Source: Acanthaster planci
Lineage: Eukaryota; Echinodermata; Asteroidea; Valvatida; Acanthasteridae
Direction of reading: 5' to 3'
DNA length: 64,000 nt
Assembly: GCF_001949145.1 (NCBI RefSeq)
Contig: NW_019091383.1
Location: 1,086,149-1,150,148 of the forward strand
Shown here: positions 24,301 to 35,736 of the stretch, piece by piece
Layout: every line of letters starts with the position of its first letter
Position numbering within the stretch: position 1 is the stretch's first letter
Notes under the pieces: model-generated
Databases searched by the model: none
Told to the model about the DNA's origin: nothing
The model's input: the letters and a program-made list of their open reading frames with translations, nothing else
Position numbers and translations under genes: made by a program

Positions 24301-26035
24301 AAAACACATCAGCCATGCACCGTGCCAGTTTCGGGAACAAAAGAAAATTACAATAACACCGCACAATCTGGGCTCCTTTTACAAAGATGTGTCTGTCAGA
24401 TTAGAGTAGCCACCAGACAGTCATTCGTGTGGGTGTAAACGTCCAGTAAATGAAGATATGAATTTTTTAAGAATTTTGAAAACAGAAAAATGAAAAATCA
24501 CCGGGCCCAGCAGAATCAACATAATGAGCCCGGCGCAAAGTGGTTTTAAACTTCGCCATAGATCTATATCCTGTCAAGTTCAGTTGTACGTGTGCAAGTT
24601 TTTTAAACATGAAACCTAATCATTATCCAGCCACTGAACCTCTTGATTTTTGACAGCCTTATCTGTCTTGTCTTTTTAAAGCTATTCTTAGGCCCTTTGA
24701 TGGGTGGAAAGCCGATCGACGAAGCCGAAATGGCCGAAAAGATCGAGATGTTCGACAAGTCTCTTGGAACTATCGAGAAAGTGTTTCTCGGGGACAAGAA
24801 GTATGTTGCTTCGGATGAAATCAGCATCGCCGACATTTGCTGTTTGTCCGAGGTAGGCCTACATATTGCAATTAATGCACCGGAGAGTGCAGTAGCGACT
24901 GGGGGTGCCGGGGGAGGGTTTGAGCAGGTTTTCAATTTGTTTCTCCATGAAAACTGAAGATAAAATATACACCTTGTGTCTTAAAGCATAGCTCTGTTAA
25001 ATAGAATACTGCAGTGCGACCGGAAGTTAACGCGCAACTTCAGCGATCGTCCAATGGGAGCCTACAAACCGTGGCGCGTCCGCCTTTGTGTTCCATAGTT
25101 CCATGTAGACGGCAATCAATGGATGTAACTCTATGTGCAGTGAATGTGCAGTGGGCGTGGTTTAAACTGTAGTGACGTCACACTTACGAACCGGAGTGCC
25201 TTCTACACACATAATCTTGTGCGCATGACGTAGTCCCCTGTGGCGCAAGGGAGGAGGCTTGAGATCATGAGCTATTTTGTAAGGGTTAACTCCGTTCCGA
25301 GCTTTCACGCTCACCCCCCGACAAATCCTGAGCGCATTGCAAGGAGAGTAACATCGTATATACAGAAAAAAAAGGGATTCTCTCATTTTAATGCAAGTTA
25401 TTGAGAAATCTAGCCTATTAAAGTTTCATTTCAGATCAGTGCCTTTTCCTGTGAAATCCCTACGACACCGATGATGACAAACCAGTATGGCCCCAAGAGT
25501 GTTCCGCGACCAGATTGAAGTTTATGCAAGCACCGAAATTTTATATGAACGTGCATTCGCGAATGGATCACCAACTTATGTCATTTAGGAATTTGATCTT
25601 AGAAAGGGTGGATAGTTTTAAAAAGTACATCACTTTTCGTTTAAAATTTATTTTCGTAACGGACCGATCTCTACTCTAAGTAGGTTTTTATATTAACATG
25701 TCGGCCGGCAAGTTTTTGGTTCAAGCATGACTGTATAATATGGTTCGGGATTTTCCAACTCAAACCATTTACCATTTTTGCAGACACGAAATTATTTACC
25801 GAAACTCGGGAATAGCCGCCCTTCCTCTGGCACCCTTCTACATTTATTTTCGTGTCCTTTTTCCCAGGTCATGCAGAGCGTCTCTCTCCTCCGAAGTCGC
25901 ACCGATTTGCTGGCCAGCCACCCAAAGCTCGCTGCTTGGAAGGAGAGAGCTGTGGAGAAGCTCAATCCCGACTACGATGAGGTTTTCAAGCTTCTCTCTG
26001 AGTTTGCTGCCAATCCACAGACGGACCTCTTGTAA
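21326..26035 (+). CDS. GSTT: Glutathione S-transferase theta-like, copy C (5 exons, 227 aa)
   Basis: Exons: 21326-21437, 22720-22807, 23565-23709, 24682-24852, 25868-26035 (112, 88, 145, 171 and 168 nt). The joined frame is open with GT-AG introns. The N-terminal domain reads MVLTVYGHQLSEPSR with the theta Ser11. VVPSIVDDDF follows, then Glu66-Cys67: the codon split by intron 2 is TG+T, so the usual glutathione-binding serine is a cysteine. The helical domain has YLARKYKVADHWYP, DWQHTGVRK, DEISIADICC and SHPKLAAWKER. Exon 3 is two codons shorter than in copy B. The enzyme is expected to be cytosolic. Copies C and D resemble each other in exons 3 to 5 more than they resemble B. The exon-4 acceptor (after TTTAAAG) is inferred from alignment to the other copies. 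Confidence 0.93.
22890..23128. mobile_element. MITE family 2, copy 1, 239 bp
   Basis: The terminal inverted repeats are about 40 bp. The left begins CCGTTTTCCAATACTCAACT and continues CGGCTCCGTCTCAGGCTTC; the right is its complement, ending GGAAAACGG. The internal sequence (AATTCAAACGCTTCAGGCC) matches the copy at 31245-31481 in reverse orientation. It lies in intron 2 of GST copy C and encodes nothing, so it is non-autonomous. No target duplication was clear. Confidence 0.85.
25171..25237. repeat. Dispersed repeat, diverged member 3
   Basis: TAGTGACGTCACACTTACGA followed by ACACATAATCTTGTGCGCAT and GACGTAGTC. It shares the order of blocks with members 1 and 2 but is shorter. It lies in intron 4 of GST copy C. 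Confidence 0.4.
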
Positions 26036-26174
26036 TTCTGCAGGAAATACGCACTAGTGCTCCCCAATTTGGACTGTATTAAGCAAGTGTCTCTGTTCGA
26101 CTCGACTCTCATATCCCAATCAGTGCATATGCCACTCCATAACCAAAAGGAAAAGGAAAGTCATGAATGCTTTT

Positions 26175-26184
26175 AATAAATAAA
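26175..26184 (+). promoter_or_regulatory. Overlapping AATAAA signals, GST copy C
   Basis: Two overlapping AATAAA hexamers (26175 and 26179), 140 nt after the stop codon. Confidence 0.6.
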
Positions 26185-26189
26185 GAGCG

Positions 26190-29100
26190 AATGTTTGCAA
26201 AACCTAGGTTGCCTGCAAATGTAGTTTTTACACTTTAAAGTGATGTCATCCAATTTTTAATCCATTGCAACAAAGCTCCCCATTTTGTTCGCGACAGTTA
26301 GGCCTACGTAGCTTAAAAACAGTTATAACGATAGACATACAATTTAGTTTCACTGTTTTACCTTAGGTCTTGTGTTGTAACGTCAGCTGGTGCATTCTTT
26401 CACGAAAAAACATCCAAGATTACGAGACTACACAAATCACCGTGTTGCTGCATCGATAATCAGTTCCTCCTAAGTGAACAAGTTCTTCTCACGAAGGAGT
26501 AATTTGCATTTCTTAAGAAAAGATTTGTATCCATGTAAATTTAATTTGCACGTCGTTCAGGTGATCCTGGAAAATTACAGACATTGATTATAAAGCGATT
26601 AACTGCTCAAAATGTCACGTCAGTCTTCATTTGTGTCAAAAAAACCCGATTGTACTTGTCAACCGACTCATCTGAAAATTGACGTGTAAAGGGTTGTTTG
26701 TTAGTGTTTTCGTTTATCATCCCAAAATATTTTTGCTACTTTCTAAACTCAGCCATCTTTCTGAGCTGCTTTCTCAGAGTGCATCTGCGGGTCGTGGGCC
26801 ACTGCATTGTGGTTGACGCGTCATAATTATTTGGATTATGTCTCATCATAAGGGCATAATTATTCAACATAGTCTGTATCTTCATGCACATTAACACATT
26901 TTTTAGTTGTTCAAGTTCGTAATTGATTTCTTCCGTATACATGCTTTTTGGGAAGCAACTAACTTTCATATCTTGGAGCGATATTATTGGAGAGAAGCAC
27001 TGTCTCAATGAAGCTCTTATAGTTTGATCCACTCTCCTTGGCTGAACGGAGAAATCGTCAACTCCTCAGTGTTGGCACAAAACTTTTAAATTTTCACCGT
27101 GACAGACCTTTGCTTTTTATCTTTTGCATGTCTAATGGCCCTCATGTAGGCCTATAAATGTATTTTAAAGCGTATATTTCTTTTTTTGGAAGTGACCCTT
27201 TCAGCTGTTTGTGTTTGGCAATCTTTGTTTTTGTAAACCAATAAATACAATGCAGTATCTCCCGGGGATCTTCGACATTATGAATAGCTTAAACAATAAT
27301 GCTCGATGAATGAGTTGCCATATTTGCCGATGTCTGGGTCTGATAGCTTTGTGGTAACAGGCAGATCCGTGGACGTTGATTCATCAAACAAAAAAATGCA
27401 GATCATGTGGGGTATTTAGAGTCGTAAAATTTCCATTCATCGTGAATAACAGCGTCAACAAGTCGTGCTTTTTTAGTGGATGTGCCATATTGCACGTACC
27501 GGACCAGCCCGGTACTGGGCCAACTATAACGAGGAAACATATAGTTGACAATACCCCGTTGACCCATTCTGACGACTTCATAGCTCGAAAATGCTTGACA
27601 AAGTTCCCACTGCTCAAAGTTCAAGGGTACAGCTTGTACATGTACATGTACGCTGCACTAGCGCCCTGCACATTTGCAGACGCAGTCACAAAAGCATTCG
27701 TAGTGATCGAGAAAATAACATGGCGCCATGTGTGCACATTCAAGTAATGCAGACAGGCCTTTGTTCAAGTGCCTTTGATAAATCACTTTTGCAGTTATTG
27801 GGGTCTAATTTTATTCAATATTCCGTTCGGGGTTTTTCCTTGAATGTTCCCCTTTTGCTTGCCACAATAATTCAGACGACTTTAGAAGTGTTTTTTCCTA
27901 AGAGTGAGACAATGTGCTGACCTGGGCAGGTCCGTATAAAGTATTGAAACTGCACTTTGTAAACAGCTTCAGTTCTTTGGACCACAACGTATCAAAAGCA
28001 TGCACGAATCGCGAACACAGACTAGTTTGTTCTGTTTGGCCCCTGAGGATACACCCCCTTAACTGGCATTCTTGACCTTTACCAGGCACGAACATAGATC
28101 TAGAGTTGAAAGACGTGTATATGTACATGTAGGCCTGCATGTTCATACTGTACACGTACATCGATGCATTTATACTTCCTGGTAAAAAAAGGGGGGGTAG
28201 GTAGCCCGGCTGAGGTTGTTCACAAGGACCATGGAGGTAGATTCTACCTCCATGACAAGGACCAACCGTGTCACCGTCCATCTTTTTCGTCTCCTTATTG
28301 TTAAGTTTTTTTGTTACAATATGTAAAACCTTTTCAACATCCAGTGAAAGCGGACAGTTTGAAGCATCATTGCCGTAGGTTGCTTACATAAATGAAATAT
28401 GCCATCCCAGACCATACTCTTGAAACCCTTCTTGTTTGTATGGCGAAAGTTGCTTGAGAAGCTAAAGACCACCAATGTGACTTACAATAAAAAAAACCTT
28501 CAGATACCACTTCCCCCTCCCCACACAACCGTCTCTATCATGTGGCCTATGCCACCTCACAGCCCTCATGTTGCCTTCCAGCTGAGCTTGAGGCTGAGGC
28601 AATTGGTCACAACTTGCCTCAGAAAAACATATACGTATAGCCGCAAATGGGAATGCGTCTGCGGCGGACCAGCCCAGACCAAAGATCCTATAAATACAAA
28701 GATAATTATTTACTGGGAGTTTCTAGCATTGACACTCTCTCACATTTAGGAGCATGACCAAAGCCATGTTCCCTGCAAATTAATAGCAGAGAAATGCAGA
28801 GAGAATGGTTCTACGCTCTTCGAGACCCCCACCCCAAGAGAACCCCCCCTGGTGTTTATTCGCAGTGCACGGGGAAGCTCCAGGTCAAACAAAAAGTAAA
28901 ACTTCATGTAAATTGGCTACCTGCAGGAGTTATTGCATAAGAAAAAATAGACGGATGAGGGCGTCCTTTACTTACACAGGCACGGTTCCCTTAAACGACC
29001 ATACATGCCCCCTACGGTTTCTTTTTTAATTAAAAAACAGTTGTGAAATCAACTAGAATACATTTGTCGGTCATTTGTGGAAATCTGTTGAAATTTATTC

Positions 29101-31010
29101 GTAAATACATTGACATTTTCAGGCAAACATCAAAGCAAAACATTCTCACGGAACTGCCTGTGCAATGACTTCGCGTGATGTGTAGCGCAATGGCAGTTGA
29201 AGTTAGCAGCACCGTCCCAAAGCTACCATGGTTAAATTTAGGCAAGTGCCTATACGGACGTCATCAGCCAGGGTCCAACATGTGTTGCACCATGTAGGCT
29301 GTTTGGACGGGAAGCTGACACTGTGACAGCGAGCGCGCGCCAAGCGAGTCTGTTAGGTTCCGCTCCGTGCCCGTTCCATCCAGCATGCGGTCCGCTTCGG
29401 AGTTGTAGAGTCCCGCTGAAGAGGCAACATTCATGTGTTGCTGCGGACTTGCATGAGTAACAGTACCCCGTAAGTATAGCGACTTACTGTGGAATCAGTC
29501 CTCATCAGCTCAAGTTGAGGTATCACTGGAAATAATTGTCTGAGGAGCGCGATTCACGGGCTTCAAACCCTTGTAGAACATTTCATGTATAAAGTAAGCC
29601 GCAATTGCATTTTATACCTGTAAAGGGACCAAGGCATAACGTTACATGGGAACGAGATCCGTTTAGGGCTCATATCCTGACCGTCTGGTGATGTGACGGA
29701 TGCATGTGGCGCCCGTTGAAGTGTACTGAATTAAAGTGTGCTAACCTAAGTTCAGTGATTCTTGTGCCCAACTGTCTCCAACCCTTTCCCCTTGGCCTCC
29801 CCGAGGCTGAGGGCGCGCTAGTGGTATTCTGTTGTAGACAGTTTACCGCCCGCCACTGCGTTGCTCCTCCACTTCACCTGGCTGTAGACTGCCCCTAAAC
29901 GGGCCTGGATGCTTCAGAATGAACCATACGCTGATGTCGACCGACAACAACTCCGGGATGCTGTCGGCACGACCTGCCACAATATTGTCCCGCGATTCGA
30001 CGTATCTCTGATATCATCAGTCTCTTCACTTAGTGGAATTTTGCCCAGACCTCAATCACGGGCAGGCACAAAATCCAGATTTTCATACTCAAAAAGCAAC
30101 AAGCAATCTAATGATCGATGATAAGGTTTGAAGCCTTTGCCTACCCCTGGTGTTCTTTATGTCAGAAAGAATGACAAAGAGGGAAAATTAAGAAAAACAG
30201 AAAAGAAAACAAAAATGCCTGAATCCTTGTTTCCTCACAATTTTACACACAACGTAAACTCGTGTGTCTTTCATATCCTCTATGGTCAATAGATGGCAGT
30301 TTGTTTTTTGACTTGATCAAAAGAGGGCAGTATTACTCAAAAACAATAGCCCATTATTTCTCTACCTCGTTAAAAAGTCAAAATGGCGCACAGCCTTCGT
30401 CTTGCTGATCGTGCGCTGAATCTTGGTTTGTGGAGAAAAAAAAGGTATTTTTTGCAAGTTTGTTGCCATTTTATAAAAGAGGAGATTTCAATCGACCTGT
30501 AGGAGTGATTTGAAACTGATAATTTGTTGGGGCAGAGCAGCATTCGCCGGTGAGAAAAAAAGTCAGTTTTGTCTGTCACCATAAAAGGAAATGTCTCGAC
30601 TATCAATATTGTGGTGCCTCTTATCTAGCTACCAGTAGATTTGACCTACCTTTTATACTTGACAATCTGGTGATATATTCATAACACTTTCAGTCGAATA
30701 CTGTCATACATGGAATTACACTCGGTCACGGTGGATTATGCATTCGACCTCTCTAGCTCTAAGTTAGTCATCCAATATAAACCTGTGGTTTATTCGCATT
30801 TTAAACGGCCCCAGTTGTGACAATAAATTTTCTTGAATTACCTGTGGCTTAATTCTGTCAAAATCTTATCAATCTTAAATACATGTATATGCTCTTTCCG
30901 ATCCAATACAGAAGCCCCCTGGGCCTTAACACTGCTTTTTAATGCTTAGCCTGTTAATCGCTGAGGTGCTGTCGCCGCTGTGCACATGTCTCACGTGAAT
31001 GCGAATATCC
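26190..31010. other. Intergenic region between GST copies C and D
   Basis: About 4.8 kb without a recognised exon. It contains a minus-strand open frame of 98 codons (26736-27032) with no family resemblance, TACATGTACATGTA-type palindromic words near 27630, and a 25-bp perfect hairpin at 28230. The stretch 29300-30000 has somewhat higher GC and no coding signal I can support. Confidence 0.45.
28230..28254. repeat. Perfect 12-bp-arm hairpin
   Basis: Arms CATGGAGGTAGA and TCTACCTCCATG are separated by one base. The direct repeat ACAAGGACC flanks it on both sides. Confidence 0.6.
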
Positions 31011-31020
31011 CCCCCCCCAG

Positions 31021-31059
31021 ATATTGTCCAGGCCCGGGTTTGACCCTTTTATGTTCGCC
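31021..31059 (+). promoter_or_regulatory. Conserved 5' leader of GST copy D, possible 5' UTR exon start
   Basis: A run of C ending in AG is followed by ATATTGTCCAGG, equivalent to the leader of copy C. An upstream in-frame ATG at 31051 would add three residues (MFA) to the protein. Confidence 0.45.
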
Positions 31060-34000
31060 ATGGCGTTGACGGTTTACGGGCATCGTGTATCCCAGCCATC
31101 TCGCAGTGTGTACCTGTTTTGCAGGGTAAATAAGATTCCCTTTACGGAGAAAACTGTCGAGCTTTTCCAAGGTATGTGACCATAGCAGTGCCCAATGTTG
31201 GCACATCGTAGTTTATATATAGTCATGCATACTGTTGACTTGGGCCCTTGTCCAATACTCGACTTGGGCTACGTCTCAGGCTTCGTTCCTAAAACCAATC
31301 CCCGATTTTGGGCCTGAAGCGTTTGAATTGAATTGGATTACTGTAATGTCTGGCTCTCTTGCATCTTATTTGATGTTTTATGGCACTATTAAACTAATTA
31401 CTGCGCTTACAGCTTCAACGTCAGCTAGTTAAAAAACAGTTGAAGCCTGAGACGGAGCCGAAGTTGAGTATTGGAAAACGGCATAGGTATGTTTTTTTCA
31501 GAATACATGCACTTCTTATTGTAACATGATGACCCGCACGTGTTGAAATCCGTTTTCAATTCATGTGGTCTGGATTACAATTTTCTGCACAAACCTAGAG
31601 AGGAAGTGATTCAACGAAATAACCATCAGTTTCTACCCTCATTACATATCGGAAATCAACTCATAGCCATTTCACAGTGTAAAATAATGGGGGTGATTTG
31701 CAGTGCGGCTCATGATTAATTAAAAAATCACTGATGTTGAAGTCCCTGAAAAGATACTATTTCGGAGAACCCAGGGATTCCATGGACACCAGTTTTACCC
31801 TGACTGTGACTGTAATTGTCAATGAGGTAATATCCCGTAAGGATCAGGACATTGAAGCGCATTCTTTTAACGTCGACGGATCAAATTTATTTTCTATATA
31901 TTTTTTTAGCCTGGGGACGGCGACGGAGGCAATGTTTTCCTTTTATATCCATGTACGTGAACATCTATAAGCATGACAGGTTGTGTAACATGTCTTGTAG
32001 ACAATACATCCGTCTGTGAATCATAAGCGAGTGTACATGAAGAAAAATGGATGTTTTACTGGTTCGCTTTCCTGCGTATTCCTTTGCTTTTGTACTAACA
32101 GCCACTGGTAGGCAAATATATGACTCAGTTATCCAGAACAGCAACGCAAAGCAGAGGCCGTGTTTGTGTCACACGGCTCTGGATCATGATCAGTGATCCG
32201 TCATTGGTTAACGGACACCAAAACCTGCTTAATGAATGGTGCGAACCAGCGTTAGGATCACTGATCGAGATCTAGGTCTGTGTGACACAAACAGGCCCTC
32301 GAGCTTATCAATTACAGGTAGATGTATTCCACTGACAGCGTATTGAAAGGCGTCTTCTCATCACGCGCTTATCGTTGTCATGCAGGTGAACATAAACAAG
32401 ACGCCTACCTGGCGATCAATCCGTTAGCTGTAGTGCCCAGCATCGTAGATGATGACTTCAAACTGTCCGAAGGGTAATTAACTATTCGGGTTTTGTGGCA
32501 CGCTGAGCATGGACTCCAGGTGTCTATATGTAATTGCTTCATAGTGCCCCCCCCTAAATAAATACGCACAAAATGGAAGATGAGTGTTGAAAACTATATA
32601 TGTGCTATGGCGGCCGGAACTCTTCTTGGTGGACACTGTATAGCGGCATGGGCGTTCCAGGGATTGTTTATTTTGGGGAGGGTAGCCACTTTTTCAAGGG
32701 AGAAACGTTTCCCCGTGAGGTCTATATTGCGTCCCTTTTTACTATTTGAAGTTTTGTCTCTTTTCGTCCTTTTCTACATACCATATCTTTCAGAGAAGTT
32801 AAGCAAAGGCGTCCCCCTCCCCGGAGACGCTCATGTACAGCGAAAAGTATAAGAAATGGGAAGCAATTCTCATGGCGGAACGATGACTCATATATGCTTG
32901 GGAAAAAAATGACTAAACGACTCAGCCATGAAAATCGTGGTAGCCGTGACAATGTTACCGGGTTCTCTAAAGAAGAAACAGTGAAAAGAAAAAATAAGAA
33001 AATCCTAAAACGTGAGAGAAAATGTCCAAGGCATGTAGTTTGGACCCCATGAGCCCGAACTGGATCAAGAGATGGCGCAATTTTCTAAGCAACAAGGTCT
33101 CCATTGGTCCGAACTGAACTTCGCTGGTTCACGGATGACTAGGAAATGCACGAGTACGGTCGCATCGCTACCGACAACATGAACACCCCCGACCAATATT
33201 GCTTCTTTTAGCCGATGAGGGGGTGCTTCTGCTCATGTCAATTTATTGCCATGCCCATTTGTACACCTGCATGCATAATCAAATTTATTAGTAAAAAACC
33301 ATTTGGGTCATTCATTGTGTGCATGAGAGATAATACAAGCCTTTAGCCTATGTACAAAGACTCTTTGTTCTCGTTTTAGGACACGAGATTGGCTTTTCCG
33401 TTCCATTGCGATGTTTACGTCAGTGACTAATTGATACCCTGAAATTAGTTCGGTCGATTGTAGGCCCATGTCATGACATGAAAAGGGATTAATTTGTGTG
33501 TATCTTAAAAAAAGAACATGAAATTCGCAACGATCGTGCAAATCCTGGTTAAATGTGGAAGAGAAGACGGTGAATGGACATTGATGTTGTACATGTATTG
33601 GATTTCAGAAAACCTTTTAATCGATAATCACCGGATGAAGAAAGGGGGATTAGCCCGTGAATATGTTGTTAATGCATCGCCACTAAGAAACATGTGAATG
33701 TCCGCGTAGTAGACACGTCACGGAGTGCTCGTTCGCGTCAGTTCAACTTGCACCCAGAATCAGTTTGTGCAGCCTAACACGATTTTTGTAGTTTGTTATT
33801 CAGTCACTGCGGTGGTACCAGTGAATTTAAGCCCGTCTCCGGTTGGTGTCTCGTTTGCAGTATGGCGATCTTGAAGTATCTGGCACGTAGATACAAAGTG
33901 GCCGATCACTGGTACCCAGAAGACTTGAAGGCTCGCGCCAAAATCGACCAGTATTTGGACTGGCAGCACACTGGTATCCGGAAAGAGAGTATTGAAGCTG

Positions 34001-34802
34001 GCCTGGTGCGTACACTATCAAGCTTGTCAGTTTGAAGGACGTGAAACCTTAATTACTTTGGTTAAAGTCCTCAAACGTGGACACTACCGCCTTGGGACTC
34101 CGATGGCGGAGTGTTCGAAGTGTTCTGGAGGTCGCACGTTCAACTCCTATACCAAATTATTACAATTACTTGTACTCAACATTTTTCTGCAAAATACAGA
34201 TTGCCATCGGCGATATTCATCATCAAATCGGTTTTCAAACCATGTTTTCAAACCACCCAACGAAACATCTACTTGAAGTTTTCACTATTGTAGTTCAGCT
34301 GCTGTGTGTTTGTGTTTTAGTTGCAAAAGCCATTATCCGGGCTACTTTGTTGCATCTCTCGTCTTTTTCCAAGATCTTGCATTCGCTCAAGACAACTGGA
34401 AATCCTACCTACGTAACCCAGCTGGCACAAAGTATTGAGACGATCGGCAAGACTTTGGAAACTATCGAGAAGGTGTTTCTTGGAGACAAGAAGTATATTG
34501 CTTCGGATGAAATCAGCATTGCAGACATATGCTGCTTGAACGAGGTGCTCTTTGTATAGCCGTTAAGTGTGTTCATTCGTCTAGATTTTCGCAGACAGAA
34601 AAAATACCCGTCATTATAACGATTCCCTCTTTTTTCCTGTCAGGTCATGCAAATCACTTGGTTCCTTCGAAGTCGGACCGATTTGCTCGCCGGACACCCA
34701 AAGCTACTTGCTTGGAAGGAGCGAGTTAAGGAACAACTCAACCCTGATTTCGACGAATTGTCTGAGTTTGTTGTTGAGTTTACAGCCGAAAAGCAGAAGT
34801 AA
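31060..34802 (+). CDS. GSTT: Glutathione S-transferase theta-like, copy D (5 exons, 224 aa)
   Basis: Exons: 31060-31171, 32386-32473, 33861-34005, 34374-34544, 34644-34802 (112, 88, 145, 171 and 159 nt). The joined frame is open with GT-AG introns. MALTVYGHRVSQPSR places the theta serine at position 11, which is why I prefer the ATG at 31060 over the in-frame ATG at 31051. VVPSIVDDDF is followed by Glu66-Gly67: the codon split by intron 2 is GG+T, so the glutathione-site serine is replaced by glycine. Later motifs are YLARRYKVADHWYP, DWQHTGIRK, DEISIADICC and GHPKLLAWKERV. The beginning of exon 4 (ILHSLKTTGNPTYVTQLAQS) differs most from the other copies, so substrate range may differ. The C-terminus ends TAEKQK. 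It converges on the RDH gene. Confidence 0.93.
31245..31481. mobile_element. MITE family 2, copy 2, 237 bp, inverted
   Basis: Reverse-complement relative of 22890-23128. The right terminus is well kept (CCGAAGTTGAGTATTGGAAA); the left is more worn (CCCTTGTCCAATACTCGACT). The internal GGCCTGAAGCGTTTGAATT matches copy 1 inverted. It lies in intron 1 of GST copy D. Confidence 0.85.
32156..32297. mobile_element. Inverted-repeat element, about 142 bp
   Basis: The left arm GGCCGTGTTTGTGTCACACG, followed shortly by GATCAGTGATC, pairs with the right arm GATCACTGATCG and GTGTGACACAAACAGGCC. The arms are about 43 bp with few mismatches. It is a non-coding MITE-like element in intron 1 of GST copy D, just upstream of exon 2. 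I could not find a target duplication. Confidence 0.7.
33050..33179. repeat. Dispersed repeat pair, member 1
   Basis: Shares GGCGCAATTTTCT, an ACTTCGCTGGTTCACG block and GGTCGC-TCGCTA with 40900-41029 in the same orientation, at roughly three-quarters identity by eye. It lies in intron 2 of GST copy D. Confidence 0.6.
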
Positions 34803-35736
34803 TTCTTAAAGGACACACCTGTCTTCTTCTCGAAATTCGATGATTATTCCTTTATTTTCCACTGCCTTGCCCAACTCAGTTCATTTACGATTCAGAATCA
34901 TCAGGAAAACAATGGTTCATAACATTAATATGATGGCGAATGTCAAAAAGATTTACAATACTAGCACTTTTTAAATCCCAAATGCTCTCACTGCCTATGA
35001 TGCGGTGCATCAACCTTTTCATCCATTTTGTTCGCGAGAAGCAAATACATGTACATGCATCAGGCGTACTAAAAAAGCTGTTTTTCTCGACAGAGTCCAT
35101 GTTTTTGGACACTTTCTGCTGACCCTGTTTTACTTAATGCGTCTAGAAACAGAGCAGCTAATTGTACAAAAATTCATTGGCTGAACAACTCAAGTAACAA
35201 TTATGTGTCTTAGAGTCGAGCCAATTCCAATACATGTACATGTTTTCATAATTTCTTGCGCGTTCGTTGCTGCAAACTTAACTCTAAACTGAGCGGGAAA
35301 TTGTCCAAAATGAGTGCTTTTGTCTGGTGCCTATGGATATTCACAACAGCTTGTCGTTGGCCCAAAAGCAAAGCCGTAGTTTTCTAAGTAACCGATTCAG
35401 AAATGCCATTACCTGGCTACTTCCAATATGGACGCGTGGGCCTACACCCTCCCAAGGGGATAAATGCGTGCAAACACAGCTTGCTTCTTACACGTAGATT
35501 TAGGTATAGACAGTAAGATAAGTCGCCAAGTTACTGCAAAAAATAAATACGTGTGCATTTGTAGCTCTTTTTAAAACATAAAGCTCTTCAGATGAAGGTG
35601 CGCCTGCATCCTTTCCTGAATACATGTATACAGAATTGTGTCGACGAACTAATGATCTTTAAGAATCAGTAGTTAAATAACCAGACTGCATACAAATAAA
35701 TATGACAGGAGTCCCCAGTTGGGTCTACGAATGACC
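34803..35736. other. Convergent intergenic gap between GST D and RDH
   Basis: This 934-bp stretch holds the 3' flanks of both genes. AATAAA on the plus strand occurs only far downstream (about 35542), and TTTATT (a minus-strand signal) occurs at about 34851, so neither polyadenylation site is obvious. Two ACATGTACATG words are present at about 35047 and 35233. Confidence 0.45.

Noticed and set aside
26736-27032. Minus-strand frame of 98 codons, possible transposon gene fragment
   Set aside because: No catalytic motif or family resemblance that I can name.
29280-30000. GC-richer block considered as a possible LTR or CpG promoter
   Set aside because: No direct-repeat partner, primer-binding site or coding domain found in the window.
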